The notes: a model not told the origin generated them from the letters alone. 64,000 bases of DNA from Polyangiaceae bacterium (GCA_019637295.1 JAHBVX010000002.1:124001-188000), one strand, 5' to 3'. Counted from the stretch's first letter, positions 33,242-41,752 are shown. Program-made: numbers and translations.

Positions 33242-34966
33242 ATGCCTCGCTCCATCCTCTCCCGGTCCTCCGCTCCTGCTCGCGCGCTCGCCGTCGTGCT
33301 CGCCTTCATAGCGGGCCTCGGGCTCCACGCTCGGTCCGCCAGCGCGCAGACGCGCACCTTCTACCTCGACCGAGCGCAGATCTCCGGCGCGCCGGACGAC
33401 GGTTACATGGTCTGGCGGCCCTACGTGCACGAGAGGACCCGCTTTTACGGCATGGCCGCCTTCGGCTTCACGCTCAACCCGCTGCGCAACGAGACCGTCG
33501 CTCAGGATGGGCGCAATCAGCAACGCATGGCCGATCCGGTCGATGGTCAGATCATCAGCTACCTGAGCATCGGCACCGAGCTCGCGGGGCGCGCGAGCCT
33601 CAACGCCTCGCTCCCCATCGCGCTCTATCAGTTCATCGGCGAGGATCCCCAGCGCTTCGGCGTGGGTGACGGCCTGAACGCCGCCAACGTCGCGACGCAT
33701 GATCTGCGCCTCGACGCCCGCGTGAAGGCATACGAGTCGGACAACCGCAAGCTTCGCCTCGGCCTCGGCGGCGCCTTCTGGATCAAGACCGGCGATCCGG
33801 AGAGCTACACCAGCGACGACCAGAGCACGGGCATGCTGTACGGCTCCGCGGAGTACGACTTCGGCAAGTTCTTCCTCACCGGCATGCTCGGGCCGCACTT
33901 CCGCCCCAACCGAAGCATCGGCGGCGCCGAGGGCGCGCTCTTCCTCGGCTCCGAGCTGCGCTACGCGGTGGGCGCGTTCATCCCCATGCGCGACGGCAAG
34001 GTGCGCATCGGCGCCGAGCTGTGGGGCTCCACGGGCCTCGTGACGACGGACGACGGGGAGAGCTCGTTCTTCCGCGGCCGCAACACGGATCTGGAGTGGC
34101 TGGCCCAGGGTCGCTTCGCCATCGGCCAAGAGCAACGCGTGTGGTTCATGGCCGGCGCGGGCACGCGCCTGGCCACCGGCTACGGCGCCCCGGACGTGCG
34201 CGTGCTCACCTCCATCGGCTATTGGTTTCCGATCAAGGACAGCGCAACCCAGTCTCCAGACCGGCGCATTCGCGTGACGTCGGACGTCGACGAGTACGCG
34301 AAGGACACGGACGGAGACGGCTACCCGGACGACATCGACAAGTGCCCGACCGTCCCGGAGGACGGCAAGCCGCCGGATCCGTCGGATGGCTGCCCGGCGG
34401 ACTCGGATCGCGACGGCGACGGCATCCCGGACAGCGCGGACGCCTGCCCGGACGTGCCCGAGGACATGGACGGCGTGCAGGACAGCGACGGCTGCCCGGA
34501 GGACGACGCCGACAACGACGGCATCCCGGACGCGCAGGACAAGTGCCCGCTCGAGCCCGGACCGGCCAGCAAGAACGCCGAGAAGCACGGCTGCCCGAGC
34601 CTCACCCGCATCACCGAAGACGGCGAGGTCGCGCTGCTCGAGCCGATCCAGTTCGAGTACAACAAGGCCACGATCAAGCGGGAGAGCTTCCCGATCCTCG
34701 ACGAGATCGTGACCTTGATGAAATCGAGACCCAAGATGCGAATAGGCGTCTACGGCCACACGGACAACCGCGGCAACGCGGCGTACAACCTGCGCCTCAG
34801 CAAGCAGCGCGCTGCCTCGTGCCTCGACTACCTGGCCAGCAAGGGCATCGCCCGCAACCGCTTGGAGTCGGAGGGCTTCGGTCTGACCAAGCCCCTCACC
34901 ACCAACGACACGGACGAAGGCCGCGCCAAGAACCGGCGCGTGGAGTTCAAGATCCTGGGCGAGTAG
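33242..34966 (+). CDS. OmpA-family outer-membrane protein with thrombospondin type-3 repeats
   Basis: 574 residues from ATG 33242; signal ALAVVLAFIAGLGLHARSASAQ. Residues about 40-330 alternate strand-like segments (LTGMLGPHFRPNRS, LRYAVGAFIPMRDGKVRIGA) as expected of an N-terminal barrel. Acidic TSP3 calcium-binding repeats follow (DTDGDGYPDDIDKCP, DRDGDGIPDSADACPDVPED, DADNDGIPDAQDKCP). The C-terminal domain has VYGHTDNRGNAAYNLRLSKQ and RVEFKILGE, the peptidoglycan-binding OmpA core with its TD and R residues. It should tie outer membrane to peptidoglycan. Three bases separate it from the convergent peroxiredoxin gene. Confidence 0.92.
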   Translation: MPRSILSRSSAPARALAVVLAFIAGLGLHARSASAQTRTFYLDRAQISGAPDDGYMVWRPYVHERTRFYGMAAFGFTLNPLRNETVAQDGRNQQRMADPVDGQIISYLSIGTELAGRASLNASLPIALYQFIGEDPQRFGVGDGLNAANVATHDLRLDARVKAYESDNRKLRLGLGGAFWIKTGDPESYTSDDQSTGMLYGSAEYDFGKFFLTGMLGPHFRPNRSIGGAEGALFLGSELRYAVGAFIPMRDGKVRIGAELWGSTGLVTTDDGESSFFRGRNTDLEWLAQGRFAIGQEQRVWFMAGAGTRLATGYGAPDVRVLTSIGYWFPIKDSATQSPDRRIRVTSDVDEYAKDTDGDGYPDDIDKCPTVPEDGKPPDPSDGCPADSDRDGDGIPDSADACPDVPEDMDGVQDSDGCPEDDADNDGIPDAQDKCPLEPGPASKNAEKHGCPSLTRITEDGEVALLEPIQFEYNKATIKRESFPILDEIVTLMKSRPKMRIGVYGHTDNRGNAAYNLRLSKQRAASCLDYLASKGIARNRLESEGFGLTKPLTTNDTDEGRAKNRRVEFKILGE

Positions 34967-34969
34967 CGG

Positions 34970-35608
34970 TCACTTGTTCGGCTGAGGCGTGAGCCTCAGG
35001 TACGGCCGGACGACCCTGTAGCCCTTCGGAAAGCGCCGCTCGAGCTCCGCCGGGTCCTGGAGGGCGGGGACGATCACGCAGTCGTCTCCGTCTTTCCAGT
35101 CCACGGGCGTGGCGACCTTGTAGTCGTCCGTGAGCTGGAGCGAGTCGATGACCCGCAAGATCTCCGTGAAGTTGCGGCCCGTGCTGGCCGGGTAGGTGAC
35201 CATGGCGCGGATCTTCTTGTTGGGATCGATGATGAACACGGAACGAACGGTGAGGGTGTCGTTCGCCTCAGGGTGGATCATGTCGTACAGCTGCGCGACC
35301 TTGCGCTGCTCGTCGCCGATGATCGGGAAATTCATCTTGGCGTTCTGCGTCTCCTCGATGTCGCCGAGCCACTTGTGATGGTCCTCGACGGAGTCGACGC
35401 TCACGGCGATCATCTTGGTGCGGCGCTGGTCGAACTCCGCCTTCAGGTTGGCGGCGCGACCGAGCTCGGTCGTGCACACCGGCGTGAAATCCTTCGGGTG
35501 GGAGAACAGCACGGCCCATTGATCACCAATCCAGTCGTGAAACCGAACTGGCCCCATGGTGGTGTTCGCCTCGAAATCGGGTGCAATGCTGCCCAAGTGC
35601 AGTGACAT
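34970..35608 (-). CDS. 1-Cys (Prx6-type) peroxiredoxin
   Basis: 212 residues from ATG 35608, with GAGGAGGA a few bases upstream. FSHPKDFTPVCTTELG holds the peroxidatic Cys in the P-x3-T/V-C setting. The rest (FPIIGDEQRKVAQLYDMIHP, RSVFIIDPNKKIRAMVTYPA, NFTEILRVIDSLQLTDDYKV, DGDDCVIVPAL) and a long C-terminal domain ending KGYRVVRPYLRLTP mark the Prx6/AhpC-TSA 1-Cys group; a partner-independent resolving Cys is not evident. It reduces peroxides in the cytoplasm. A single gene, tail to tail with the OmpA-family gene. Confidence 0.93.
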   Translation of the reverse strand: MSLHLGSIAPDFEANTTMGPVRFHDWIGDQWAVLFSHPKDFTPVCTTELGRAANLKAEFDQRRTKMIAVSVDSVEDHHKWLGDIEETQNAKMNFPIIGDEQRKVAQLYDMIHPEANDTLTVRSVFIIDPNKKIRAMVTYPASTGRNFTEILRVIDSLQLTDDYKVATPVDWKDGDDCVIVPALQDPAELERRFPKGYRVVRPYLRLTPQPNK

Positions 35609-35747
35609 GTCGGTTCCTCCTCGTGCCGCGGTACGTCGCGGGAAGGGCGAGTAGTGTCCCGAGTCAGGCTCGTCAAGCCCGGGGGTACTGCCGGGGGACG
35701 ACAACGGTCGCCCCATCGCCGCCCGTGATGTACCGTAGCGCCCCGCC

Positions 35748-36461
35748 ATGAGACTCCTTCACCTCCTGCTCGGGTCGGTCTTGCTGATGGCCGGGTGCAA
35801 GCGCGGCGTGGGCAGCTCCTGCGACAAGGGCGAGGCGCGCTGTCTCGACCGGGGGCGGCAGCTCGTGTGCGACCAGGGGAAGTTCATCGAGTCCCCCTGC
35901 CGCGGACCCGAGGGTTGCTCGCTGGCGCCCAAGGGCGTCAGCTGTGACGTCTCGGCGAACAAGCCGGGGGATCCCTGCTCCCGGGACGACGAGGGTGCCG
36001 CCGCGTGCACCGACCCGAAGACCCTGATCAGCTGTCGCGGCGGCAGCTATCAGCCGAGCCCCTGCCGGGGACCGGACGGCTGCGTCGCGAGCGAAGGCCG
36101 TCCCAAGTGCGACACATCCGTCGCGACCTCGGGGGACGCCTGCGCCGAGCAAGAGAAGCCCAAGGCCTGCTCCACGGACGGCAAGACCCTGCTCGCGTGC
36201 AAGGGCGGCACGATGCAGACCGAGCTGCCCTGTCGCGGCCCGGATGGCTGCAAGATCACGGCGAGCAAGCTCGACTGCGATCTCACCCTGGCCGAGCTCG
36301 CCGACCCCTGCCCCAGCGAGATGGACGGGCGCCACGCCTGCGCGGTGGATCGCAAGACGATGCTCGTCTGCAAAGACGGGAAGTTCGCCCCCGACTCGCC
36401 GTGCAAGGCGGGGGAGAGCTGCCTGGTGGAGGGCGGCAGCATTCGCTGTGGCAAGCTCTGA
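35748..36461 (+). CDS. Lipoprotein built of four cysteine-rich repeats
   Basis: 237 residues from ATG 35748. The signal LLLGSVLLMAGCKRG has lipobox MAGC. The mature part is four copies of a roughly 50-residue module: C, then a C-x-D/K segment, a L-x-C strand, then PCRGPxGC and a closing C. Examples are SPCRGPEGCSLAPKGVSC, SPCRGPDGCVASEGRPKC and LPCRGPDGCKITASKLDC; the fourth is degenerate (SPCKAGESCLVEGGSIRC). About five to six Cys per unit suggests disulphides. No enzyme motif. A role as surface or matrix protein is a guess. The start is only 140 bp from the divergent peroxiredoxin ATG. Confidence 0.8.
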   Translation: MRLLHLLLGSVLLMAGCKRGVGSSCDKGEARCLDRGRQLVCDQGKFIESPCRGPEGCSLAPKGVSCDVSANKPGDPCSRDDEGAAACTDPKTLISCRGGSYQPSPCRGPDGCVASEGRPKCDTSVATSGDACAEQEKPKACSTDGKTLLACKGGTMQTELPCRGPDGCKITASKLDCDLTLAELADPCPSEMDGRHACAVDRKTMLVCKDGKFAPDSPCKAGESCLVEGGSIRCGKL

Positions 36462-36577
36462 GCCGCGCGCGCAAACCTCGGAAACCCCAGCTGAATCCCG
36501 CGCGGCCTGTAGGTGCGGGTGGGACAGGTCTTGCACCAAGTTGTAGTGGTGGCGACCCGCGCTGCTAGACTCTGGCA

Positions 36578-36603
36578 GGCTCGGGAAGCAAACCCCCCGA
36601 GCC
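36578..36603 (+). other. Hairpin in the leader of the Cys-rich MYXO-CTERM gene
   Basis: GGCTCGGG (36578-36585) pairs perfectly with CCCGAGCC (36596-36603) over a 10-base loop, 60 bp before ATG 36664. It could terminate upstream transcription poorly, stabilise the mRNA leader, or be chance in GC-rich DNA. Confidence 0.4.
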
Positions 36604-36663
36604 AGCGTACGAACCTGGGGCAGCTGCCTGCTTCAGTTTGCTTGGCTCAAGGAGAGATCACTC

Positions 36664-37545
36664 ATGCGAAAGCTCATCACCGCGACCGTTGCCTCGTTGG
36701 CCCTGGCCGCACCCCTGTTCATCACCGCTCCCGCGAAGGCCGACCTCTCGGCGTGCGGCAACATCAAGGTGGAAGCCAGCGCAAAGTGCGAGTTCGTCGC
36801 AGAGGGTGGCTGCGAGGCGAGCTGCACCGAGCTGAAGTTCGAGGCAGCGTGCGCCGCGGAGCTGCAGGCCAGCTGCGAGGGGAGCTGTCCCCAGCTGCCG
36901 AGCGTGGAGTGCTCGGGGAGCTGCGAGGCGAGCTGTCAGGGTAGCTGCGAGGCCGATCCCGGCAATTTCAGCTGCCAAGGCAGCTGCGAAGCGAACATCG
37001 ACGCGGACTGTAACGCGCAGTGCGCCGGCTCCACCGGCGAAGGCAAGAGCGAAGCCGAGTGCAAGGCGTCCTGCAAAGCGACCGCGACGGCGGAGTGCCA
37101 GGGCTCCTGCGCCGGGACCCCGCCCACGGCGAGCTGCGAAGGCAAGTGCGCCGCCTCCTGCGAGGGCAAGTGCACCTACGACTCGCGCCTCGAGTGCCAG
37201 ATCGACTGCCAAGCCAAGGGCCACGCCTCGTGCAAGGCCGAGCTGCAGGGCGGCTGCAGCGTGAACTGCAAGGCGGGCAAGGCCGCCATGAACTGCGACG
37301 GCCAGTACGTCGACTACGGCAACAACGCCAAGGCGTGCGCGGACGCACTGAAGGCCGCCCTCCAGATCGAGGTCACCGGCAGCGCTAGCTTCAACGCCGG
37401 TTGCAGCGGCAACAAGTGCGAGGCCGAAGCCGAGGCGAGCGCGGGCTGCGCGGTCGCTCCCGGTACGAAGACTGGCGACCTGGCGCTGCTCGGCGCCCTC
37501 GCCGCGCTCGGTGCGGCGTTCGCCGGCCGTCGCCGTCGCCGCTAG
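36664..37545 (+). CDS. Cysteine-rich MYXO-CTERM exported protein
   Basis: 293 residues from ATG 36664, behind AAGGAGAG. The signal TATVASLALAAPLFITAPAKA is followed by about 33 Cys in the mature chain. From residue about 30 to 210 they come in short C-x-G/A-x-C steps: CEGSCPQL, CSGSCEASCQGSCEAD, CQGSCEAN, CQGSCAGT, CEGKCAASCEGKC. The C-terminal end, AGCAVAPGT, hydrophobic helix and AGRRRRR, is a MYXO-CTERM tail. Such a protein should be heavily disulphide-bonded or metal-loaded on the surface. The spacing resembles keratin-like or metallothionein-like repeats, but no homology claim is made. Followed by a strong terminator. Confidence 0.83.
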   Translation: MRKLITATVASLALAAPLFITAPAKADLSACGNIKVEASAKCEFVAEGGCEASCTELKFEAACAAELQASCEGSCPQLPSVECSGSCEASCQGSCEADPGNFSCQGSCEANIDADCNAQCAGSTGEGKSEAECKASCKATATAECQGSCAGTPPTASCEGKCAASCEGKCTYDSRLECQIDCQAKGHASCKAELQGGCSVNCKAGKAAMNCDGQYVDYGNNAKACADALKAALQIEVTGSASFNAGCSGNKCEAEAEASAGCAVAPGTKTGDLALLGALAALGAAFAGRRRRR

Positions 37546-37567
37546 TCCCGACCACACCCCACGACCC

Positions 37568-37604
37568 GAGGCGCCGCGCTGGTTCGCGGCGCTTCGTGTT
37601 TTTG
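37568..37604 (+). terminator. Rho-independent terminator after the Cys-rich gene
   Basis: GCGCCGCG (37571-37578) pairs perfectly with CGCGGCGC (37585-37592) over CTGGTT; flanking GAG and TTC extend the stem by three pairs (one G-T). The tail is GTGTTTTTG. It lies 22 bases after the stop, between convergent genes. Confidence 0.82.
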
Positions 37605-37608
37605 TCCT

Positions 37609-38640
37609 TCAATCCGCGGGCACGGCCGGGCGCGGCAGCTCCAGGGCCGCGCCGCCGTCCGCAGCCGCCGGCTGGAAGTCGAGCAGGTAGCCCGCGTCCC
37701 TCAGCCGCGGCAAGAGCGAGGGCAACGCCTCCATCGTGCCCGCGGCGTGCATGTGCAGCAGCACGACCGCGTCCGGACGGACCTGCCCGAGGACGGTGCG
37801 CTCCACGTCCACCGCCGGGGTGTCCTGCCAGTCTCGGCTGTCGATGTCCCAGAGAAAGACGTCGTAGCCGAGCTCGCGAGCGATGCGCTCCACTCGCTTG
37901 TCGATCGCCATCAGCGGCGGTCGGAACAGACGGCAGGTCCCGTGTCCCGCGCCGTTCTCGATCTCGAAGCGAATGAGGTCGTCGGGCAGCCCGAGGGTCA
38001 GGTTGCGGTGACTGAAGGTGTGATTGCACACCCAGTGTCCTTCGTCGACGGCGCGCTCCACCCAGTCCTTGCGCTGGCGCGCCCAGCGCCCCGTCGGAAA
38101 GAAGATCACGCGTGCCTCGTGTTCGCGCAGCACGTCGAGCAGTCGGTCCGCCTGCCGTCGGTCCTGCGGTCCGTCGTCGAACGTCAAGATGACGCGCTTG
38201 CCCTCTCCGGGGACCACGGCCCTCGGCTCGGGCACCTCGGTACGAAAGCCGAACTCCACGCGCGGCTCGTCCGGCAGCTCGATGGTCACCCGCTGCGCGC
38301 GGCCCCCGCGCCAGCGTGTCTCGGGGGCGAGCACGAGCTGCGTCGGGCTCTCCCAGTGGCGCCGAGTGGGCACGTCCGGCTCGAGGGTGACGGTGACTCG
38401 GTCGGCCGGGGCAGGGGCGGACAAGGTGACGCGCACCGGCTCGCCGACGGGCACGCGCTCGCCGAGGGGCGACACACCGATCACCCGCGCGCGAGGTAGG
38501 TCCGGTGGCGTCGTGCCCCTACCGGCCGCGGGCGAGGCAACGGTGACGAGCTCGGCGGCGACCGCGGGGAGCAACGGGGCTGGCGTGTCCGCGGGCAACC
38601 ACGGGAGCGCCAACGAGAGCAGGGAGAGCGGGAGCCGCAC
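37609..38640 (-). CDS. Polysaccharide deacetylase (NodB/CE4) with N-terminal beta domain
   Basis: 343 residues from ATG 38640. The N-terminal signal-like segment LPLSLLSLALPWLPADTP is followed by about 110 residues of beta-type sequence (VGEPVRVTLSAPAPADRVTV, TQLVLAPETRWRGG) with no recognised motif. The CE4 domain starts near 165: VILTFDDGPQDRR (motif 1), WVCNHTFSHRNLTL (motif 2, the two His), CRLFRPPLMAIDK (motif 3), DVFLWDIDSRDWQDT (motif 4) and VVLLHMHAAGTMEA (motif 5, catalytic His). All catalytic blocks are intact. Exported deacetylase of peptidoglycan or polysaccharide. It differs from the enzyme at 18446 in having the extra domain in front. Confidence 0.87.
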   Translation of the reverse strand: MRLPLSLLSLALPWLPADTPAPLLPAVAAELVTVASPAAGRGTTPPDLPRARVIGVSPLGERVPVGEPVRVTLSAPAPADRVTVTLEPDVPTRRHWESPTQLVLAPETRWRGGRAQRVTIELPDEPRVEFGFRTEVPEPRAVVPGEGKRVILTFDDGPQDRRQADRLLDVLREHEARVIFFPTGRWARQRKDWVERAVDEGHWVCNHTFSHRNLTLGLPDDLIRFEIENGAGHGTCRLFRPPLMAIDKRVERIARELGYDVFLWDIDSRDWQDTPAVDVERTVLGQVRPDAVVLLHMHAAGTMEALPSLLPRLRDAGYLLDFQPAAADGGAALELPRPAVPAD

Positions 38641-38728
38641 GGGGCTCGCAGGATAGGCGCATCGGGCCGCCCACGAAATGCCTCGGGCGACGTGTCGCGC
38701 GCGGAGCCGTTCGGACTAACCTCCGGGC

Positions 38729-39895
38729 GTGCGACCGTACTGGCCTGTGTTGTGGGCGCTGCCGCTGGCTTCCTGCCAGCACTGCGCGCCTCCCAGCACG
38801 CCCGACGACCCCAAGCCGGCGGCCGTGCCGGCGCCAATGGTGTCCGTGGCGCCTCCGCCGACGCGAGTCGGACCTCCCCCGGCGGTCGACGCGGCAACGG
38901 CACGACCACCGGCGCTGCTGGCGCCCAAGGCGCCTGCTCGCCTGTGGAAGTCGCCGCCGTCGCCCGCCCTCGCGGATGCGACGTGGACCGGACCCCTCGA
39001 CCCCAAGCTGGACGCCGGCTGGCTCGCGCGGCTGGCGGGCGCGCCCATCGAGTCGGTGACGCTCAACCGAGGCGGCTCGAGCATCACGCTGCGCGCCCGC
39101 TTCGCCGACGGGCAGCGCGCGGCGCTCAAGCCCGAGCAGCGCCGGTGGCGCGTGGGGCATCGCGCGGAGATCGCGGCATATCACCTGGATCGCGCCCTCG
39201 GCCTCGGTCGCGTCGCGCCGGTCGCTGGCCGCAGGCTGCCGCACGCCGAGCTGCGCGCGCACCTCGTCGCCTCCGGGGCCGACGGCGAGTGGCTGGCTCG
39301 CTTCGACGACGAGGTCACGGTCCGCGAGGGTGTGGTGGAGGTCGCCGCCATCGCCTGGCATTCGCGAACCCTGGTCTCGGTGGAGCCACCCCGAGACTGG
39401 CTGGACGGCCTGAGCGCGGACGCGCCGCTGCGCCCAGCGCTCACGCCGCGCCTCGGCGAGTGGTCCGACATGCTGGTGTTCGATGCGCTGATCGACAACA
39501 CGGATCGCTGGTCGGGCGGAAACATCCTCGGCCTGGGTAAGGACGGACCGCTCATCTTGCTGGACCAGGCCGCAGGCTTCAATCCCACGCGGCGCGAGCC
39601 GGTGCTCGACCGCCGCGTGCAGTCCCTCTGTCGCTTTCGCCGCGAGACGGTGGCCGCGCTCGCCGCGCTACGCGCCGGCGGCGCGGTGAAGCTGCTGTCC
39701 ACCTCCCTGGACCACGACGCGCTCGCGCCGGTGCTCACGCCGGCTCAGCTCGCGAGCTTCGACGGTCGCAGCGAGCTGCTCGAGCGCCACATCGAGTCGT
39801 GCGTCGAACGCCTGGGCAGCGAGCGCGTCCACACGCTGCAGTCCCCGCCCCTCGACGACGCCGCGGCGGACACGAGCCCAGAGGCGAGTCACTGA
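38729..39895 (+). CDS. Lipoprotein with a FAM20/four-jointed-like kinase fold (putative exported kinase)
   Basis: 388 residues from GTG 38729. The signal ends LPLASC (lipobox). A Pro/Ala-rich spacer (25-75) leads to a domain with AALKPEQRRWRVG (Lys134), AEIAAYHLDRALGLGRVAPV (Glu147), VFDALIDNTDRWSGGN (Asp259, Asn265) and LILLDQAAGF (Asp279). The order and spacing match the catalytic Lys, helix Glu, DR loop and DFG-like Asp of the FAM20C/four-jointed secretory kinases. This is inference from motifs by eye. If right, it is an ATP-binding enzyme outside the cytoplasm, raising the question of its phosphate donor. Its last seven bases overlap the convergent gene. Confidence 0.68.
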   Translation: MRPYWPVLWALPLASCQHCAPPSTPDDPKPAAVPAPMVSVAPPPTRVGPPPAVDAATARPPALLAPKAPARLWKSPPSPALADATWTGPLDPKLDAGWLARLAGAPIESVTLNRGGSSITLRARFADGQRAALKPEQRRWRVGHRAEIAAYHLDRALGLGRVAPVAGRRLPHAELRAHLVASGADGEWLARFDDEVTVREGVVEVAAIAWHSRTLVSVEPPRDWLDGLSADAPLRPALTPRLGEWSDMLVFDALIDNTDRWSGGNILGLGKDGPLILLDQAAGFNPTRREPVLDRRVQSLCRFRRETVAALAALRAGGAVKLLSTSLDHDALAPVLTPAQLASFDGRSELLERHIESCVERLGSERVHTLQSPPLDDAAADTSPEASH

Positions 39896-40497
39896 TCCTT
39901 GGCCGGGTCGCGTCGCTCGAGCTCCCGGCGCAGGCGCGTGTTCTCCGCCCGAAGGCGCGCGCGCTCCGCGTCGGCCGCGGCGAGCAGTCGCTGCACCTCG
40001 GCCCCCCGCTCACGCTCGGCGAGCACGAGTTTCTCGTAAGCGTGGCTCAGCCGTCTGGACTCGGGGGACCACTTCGCAAAGTACAGGGCGACCGCCGCTG
40101 CCAGCGAAGCAACGAGCACCGCCGCGAGCGAGACGGCGAGGCGGCGTGACGCGCGGGCCTTGGACTCCTCCGTCAGCTTCCGCATGCGCTGAGCGTGCGC
40201 GTGACGGCTCTCGAGCTCCTCGAGACGGGCGGCGGCCTCCGCCTCGATGCGGGCTCGCTCCACCGCGGCGAGGCGCAACGCGTCGAGGCGAGCGGACCGC
40301 TCCCGCACGGAGAGCTCGGCCTGGCGCCGCACCTCCACCTCGGCCCGCTCCTGCCGCATGCGGATCTCCGCGAGCACCCGGGCCTGCTCAGCCTCGGCCC
40401 GGCCTCGCTCGGCCGCCTCCGCTCGCAGGCGCTGCTTCTCGAGCGCCTCGAACCCTTTGAGTGAGAATACCAGGGGAACCTCGCGCATGTCGGCCAT
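39889..40497 (-). CDS. Coiled-coil protein with one membrane span
   Basis: 202 residues from ATG 40497 with GAGGTGG eight bases upstream (a GTG at 40509 is possible). After VPLVFSLKGFEALEKQ come about 100 residues rich in Arg, Ala and Glu with heptad character (EAEQARVLAEIRMRQERAEV). One membrane span follows (LAVSLAAVLVASLAAAVALY, near 124-143) and a second coiled coil (RLRAENTRLRRELERRDPA). No enzymatic motif. Possibly a scaffold or tether between membrane and cytoplasm. Codon use and position suggest a genuine gene. The 3' end overlaps the convergent kinase-like gene by seven bases. Confidence 0.72.
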   Translation of the reverse strand: MADMREVPLVFSLKGFEALEKQRLRAEAAERGRAEAEQARVLAEIRMRQERAEVEVRRQAELSVRERSARLDALRLAAVERARIEAEAAARLEELESRHAHAQRMRKLTEESKARASRRLAVSLAAVLVASLAAAVALYFAKWSPESRRLSHAYEKLVLAERERGAEVQRLLAAADAERARLRAENTRLRRELERRDPAKDQ

Positions 40498-40609
40498 GGG
40501 GTACGCCACCTCGGCCCGCTCGGCGGACCGCCTGAGGCATGAGACAGCCGACGGGGCCCGAGTCTTTGACTGAAGACGCGGGAGGCGTGGCCTGGGACTG
40601 AGCGGATGC

Positions 40610-41752
40610 TCAGAGCCCGAGCTGCTTGGCGATGATGACCTTCATGATCTCGTTCGTTCCGGCGAAAATGCGCTGCACCCGCGCGTCCATGAACGCTCGC
40701 GTGACCGGGTACTCGAGCATGTAGCCGTAGCCTCCGAAGAACTGCAGGCACTCGTCCACGACCCGCGACAACATCTCCGTCTGCCACAGCTTGGCCATCG
40801 AACATTCCTTGACGAGCAGCTTCCCGGAGACGTGCTCTGCCACGAGGCGGTCGAGGAACGCCCGGCCGACCTCGACCTCGGTCGCGCACTCGGCGAGCTT
40901 GAACTTCGTGTTCTGAAAGCTGCCAATGGGTTTGCCGAACGCGCGCCGCTCGCCCACGTACGTGAGCGTATCTTCGAGGATCTTCTCCGCGCTGGCCTGA
41001 CACGCGATGGCAACCACGAGCCGCTCCTGGGCGAGCTTCTGCATCAGCATCATGAACCCCGCGCCCTCGGCGCCCAGCAGGTTGCCCGCCGGCACGCGGC
41101 AGTCTTCGAAGAACATCTCCGACGTGTCCTGCGAGGGCATGCCCATCTTCTCGAGCTTCTTGCCCTTGATGAACCCGGGCGTTCCCGCCTCCACCACGAA
41201 CAGCGAGATGCTGCGGTGCGGGTCGGCGGCGGTGTCGACCTTCGCCGCGACGATGACCAGATCGCACAGCTGCCCGTTGGAGATGAACGTCTTCTGACCG
41301 TTCAGCACGTAGTAGTCGCCGTCGCGCCTCGCCGTCGTGGCGATGGCCGCGAGATCCGAGCCGGTCGTCGGCTCGGTCATGGCCAGAGCGGTCACGATCT
41401 GCCCCGAAGCACACGGCCCGAGCCAGCGAGCCTTCTGCTCGGCGCTGCCAAACTCGTGGATGTAGGGGACGATGATGTCCGAGTGCAGGCTCATCGCGAA
41501 GCCGGACTCGTACGCCCGCGCGAGCTCCTCGATCACCACCACCGAGCACAGGAAGTCGCCGCCTGGCCCGCCCTCCTCCGCCGACAGCCACGGACACAGA
41601 AATCCCGCCTCCCCGGCGCGCCGCCAGGTGTCCCTGTCCACCGAGCCCTGCTCCGCCCAACGCCTCTGGTTCGGCGCGACCTCTCGCTCCACGAACGCGC
41701 GAAAGGACCTGCGGAAGTGTTCGTGCTCTTCGGAAAACAGGACGCGGTCCAT
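40610..41752 (-). CDS. Acyl-CoA dehydrogenase, LCAD/isovaleryl-type catalytic arrangement
   Basis: 380 residues from ATG 41752; the longer frame upstream is not needed because MDRVLFSEEHEHFRRSFRAF is the normal beginning. ALAMTEPTTGSDLAAI and YYVLNGQKTFISNGQLCDLV are the two acyl-CoA dehydrogenase signatures, and QFFGGYGYMLEYPVTRAFMD the third. At the usual catalytic position, IFAGTNEIM has Ala in place of Glu; the base is probably the Glu of KLAQERLVVAIAC, as in long-chain and isovaleryl-CoA dehydrogenases. It is the promoter-distal neighbour of a thioesterase/FadJ/FadI operon on the same strand but is separated from it by a convergent lipoprotein. A palindrome lies 120 bp upstream. Confidence 0.9.
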   Translation of the reverse strand: MDRVLFSEEHEHFRRSFRAFVEREVAPNQRRWAEQGSVDRDTWRRAGEAGFLCPWLSAEEGGPGGDFLCSVVVIEELARAYESGFAMSLHSDIIVPYIHEFGSAEQKARWLGPCASGQIVTALAMTEPTTGSDLAAIATTARRDGDYYVLNGQKTFISNGQLCDLVIVAAKVDTAADPHRSISLFVVEAGTPGFIKGKKLEKMGMPSQDTSEMFFEDCRVPAGNLLGAEGAGFMMLMQKLAQERLVVAIACQASAEKILEDTLTYVGERRAFGKPIGSFQNTKFKLAECATEVEVGRAFLDRLVAEHVSGKLLVKECSMAKLWQTEMLSRVVDECLQFFGGYGYMLEYPVTRAFMDARVQRIFAGTNEIMKVIIAKQLGL

